Below are positions 5,421 to 6,029 of a DNA stretch of 6,029 bases, in pieces. A program made the position numbers and the translations under genes. The stretch lies in contig JAUVKD010000066.1 of the NCBI GenBank assembly GCA_030596385.1, positions 1-6,029 of the forward strand, read 5' to 3'. The stretch comes from Methanosarcinaceae archaeon. Its GTDB lineage: Archaea; Halobacteriota; Methanosarcinia; Methanosarcinales; Methanosarcinaceae. Every line of letters begins with the position of its first letter. Within the stretch, counting starts at the first letter, position 1. Under the pieces are notes generated by a model. It was not told the origin of the DNA and ran no database searches. It worked only from the letters and a program-made list of their open reading frames with translations.

Positions 5421-5933
5421 ATGCTTTTGTCAACCCTCGATGATCAGATCCTGCAATACTTAAACTCATATCCGGCATTTGATCCTATTATGATATTTGT
5501 ATCAACTGTGGGACATTATGTCTTGTGGTTAGCGATCTTTGCAGCAATTTACTTTTGGAAAGGTAAAAGAATTGTAGTTTCGTATGCATTCACCATTTTT
5601 GTAACATTAGTAGTGGTACTTTCCCTCAAATCCTATTTTGAAATACCACGCCCTGAAAACGTGCGTTTTGTCATCGAAGCACACGGGTATTCCATGCCAA
5701 GTGGGCACACAGCCCTCTCTTTTGCATCTGCGATGTTTTTGCATCCACATGTAATCAATGGTTACCTCCGATCGTTGATCTGGATATTGGCAGCACTTGT
5801 CAGCATAAGTCGGGTGTTCGTAGGTGTTCATTATCCAACGGATATTCTGGCTGGTGTAATTCTCGGATGCGTATTCGGATACCTCGGATTAAAGATGGAA
5901 CCCTACATATCAAGACACATAAACGAAAAGTAA
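5421..5933 (+). CDS. PAP2-family membrane phosphatase
   Basis: This is a complete PAP2-superfamily phosphatase of the small integral-membrane type that removes phosphate from lipid pyrophosphates such as undecaprenyl or dolichyl diphosphate, or from phosphatidic acid. All three catalytic motifs are intact, numbering from an in-frame TTG at 5406: K75-x6-RP (KSYFEIPRP), PSGH at 98-101 with nucleophile-assisting His101, and SRVFVGVHYPTD at 135-146 with His142 and Asp146. Five or six membrane helices surround them. In an archaeon the likely role is recycling the lipid carrier used for protein glycosylation, but the substrate is inferred. The ATG at 5421 (170 residues) is preferred over TTG 5406 (175 residues) because neither has a ribosome site and the TATA box fits a leaderless start at 5421. 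The stop codon lies within a sequence like a mobile-element end. Confidence 0.93.
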   Translation: MLLSTLDDQILQYLNSYPAFDPIMIFVSTVGHYVLWLAIFAAIYFWKGKRIVVSYAFTIFVTLVVVLSLKSYFEIPRPENVRFVIEAHGYSMPSGHTALSFASAMFLHPHVINGYLRSLIWILAALVSISRVFVGVHYPTDILAGVILGCVFGYLGLKMEPYISRHINEK

Positions 5934-5988
5934 CTGTTCAGACAGCAATTCCCGCTTTATGATTTTGTTTATATCCAAGCTGTCTGAA
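5930..5988 (+). repeat. Mobile-element-like end and inverted repeat after the phosphatase gene
   Basis: The sequence gtaactgttcagacagc (5930-5946) matches the first 12 bases of the 171-bp element end at 11 positions. Its last ten bases, ttcagacagc (5937-5946), recur as a perfect inverted copy, gctgtctgaa, at 5979-5988. Either this is the left end of a second, related element whose right end lies beyond the window, or the 10-bp stem with its 32-base loop acts as the gene's 3' hairpin. No 8-bp duplication is visible around 5930-5989. Confidence 0.4.
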
Positions 5989-6029
5989 ACTATACTGTCG
6001 CTCGTCATTGATTTGGTTTATGATATGAC

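Noticed and set aside
5607..5831. 74-codon minus frame inside the phosphatase gene
   Set aside because: Antisense shadow of a PAP2 gene with all catalytic motifs intact.
1..6029. CRISPR array, tRNA or rRNA
   Set aside because: No regularly spaced repeats, and no cloverleaf or ribosomal RNA motifs seen on either strand.

Overview
The window looks archaeal. The evidence is TATA-box-like promoters placed about 25 bases before plausible starts, strong GGAGG-type ribosome sites, a cell-surface protein with a C-terminal tail like archaeosortase (PGF-CTERM) signals, and an AI-2E-family permease. The protein style suggests a methanogen or methanotrophic relative of the Methanosarcina group, but this is an impression and not a placement. 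DNA between genes is very AT-rich and carries decayed mobile DNA.

Layout. Positions 1-1232 (minus) hold the first 410 residues of a larger protein that runs off the left edge: an N-terminal helix-hairpin-helix region followed by a beta-rich module of about 140 residues and the start of a second copy. Immediately upstream is an unlisted 35-residue small gene (1232-1339, minus) with its own ribosome site. Its stop overlaps the big gene's start, and a perfect 10-bp inverted repeat brackets its ribosome site. Positions 1340-1990 are non-coding apart from a 171-bp miniature transposable element (1733-1903) with perfect 17-bp inverted ends and a perfect 8-bp target duplication, which fits mobilisation by an IS66-family transposase.

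Positions 1994-3183 (minus) are a two-gene operon joined by an ATGA overlap: a secreted, membrane-anchored protein of two Ig-like repeats, then a small two-helix membrane protein. Positions 3445-4401 (minus) encode an AI-2E family permease. Its recognisable N-terminus extends about 26 codons upstream of the first ATG without any standard start codon. Positions 4500-5405 contain no convincing intact gene, only two weak relics. Positions 5421-5933 (plus) encode a complete PAP2-family phosphatase, probably from a leaderless mRNA. Its stop codon lies inside a sequence resembling the end of the miniature element.

No single pathway joins these genes. Most are envelope functions (surface protein, permease, lipid phosphatase). 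The most unusual parts are the small-gene/repeat-protein operon on the left and the family of related mobile-element ends.
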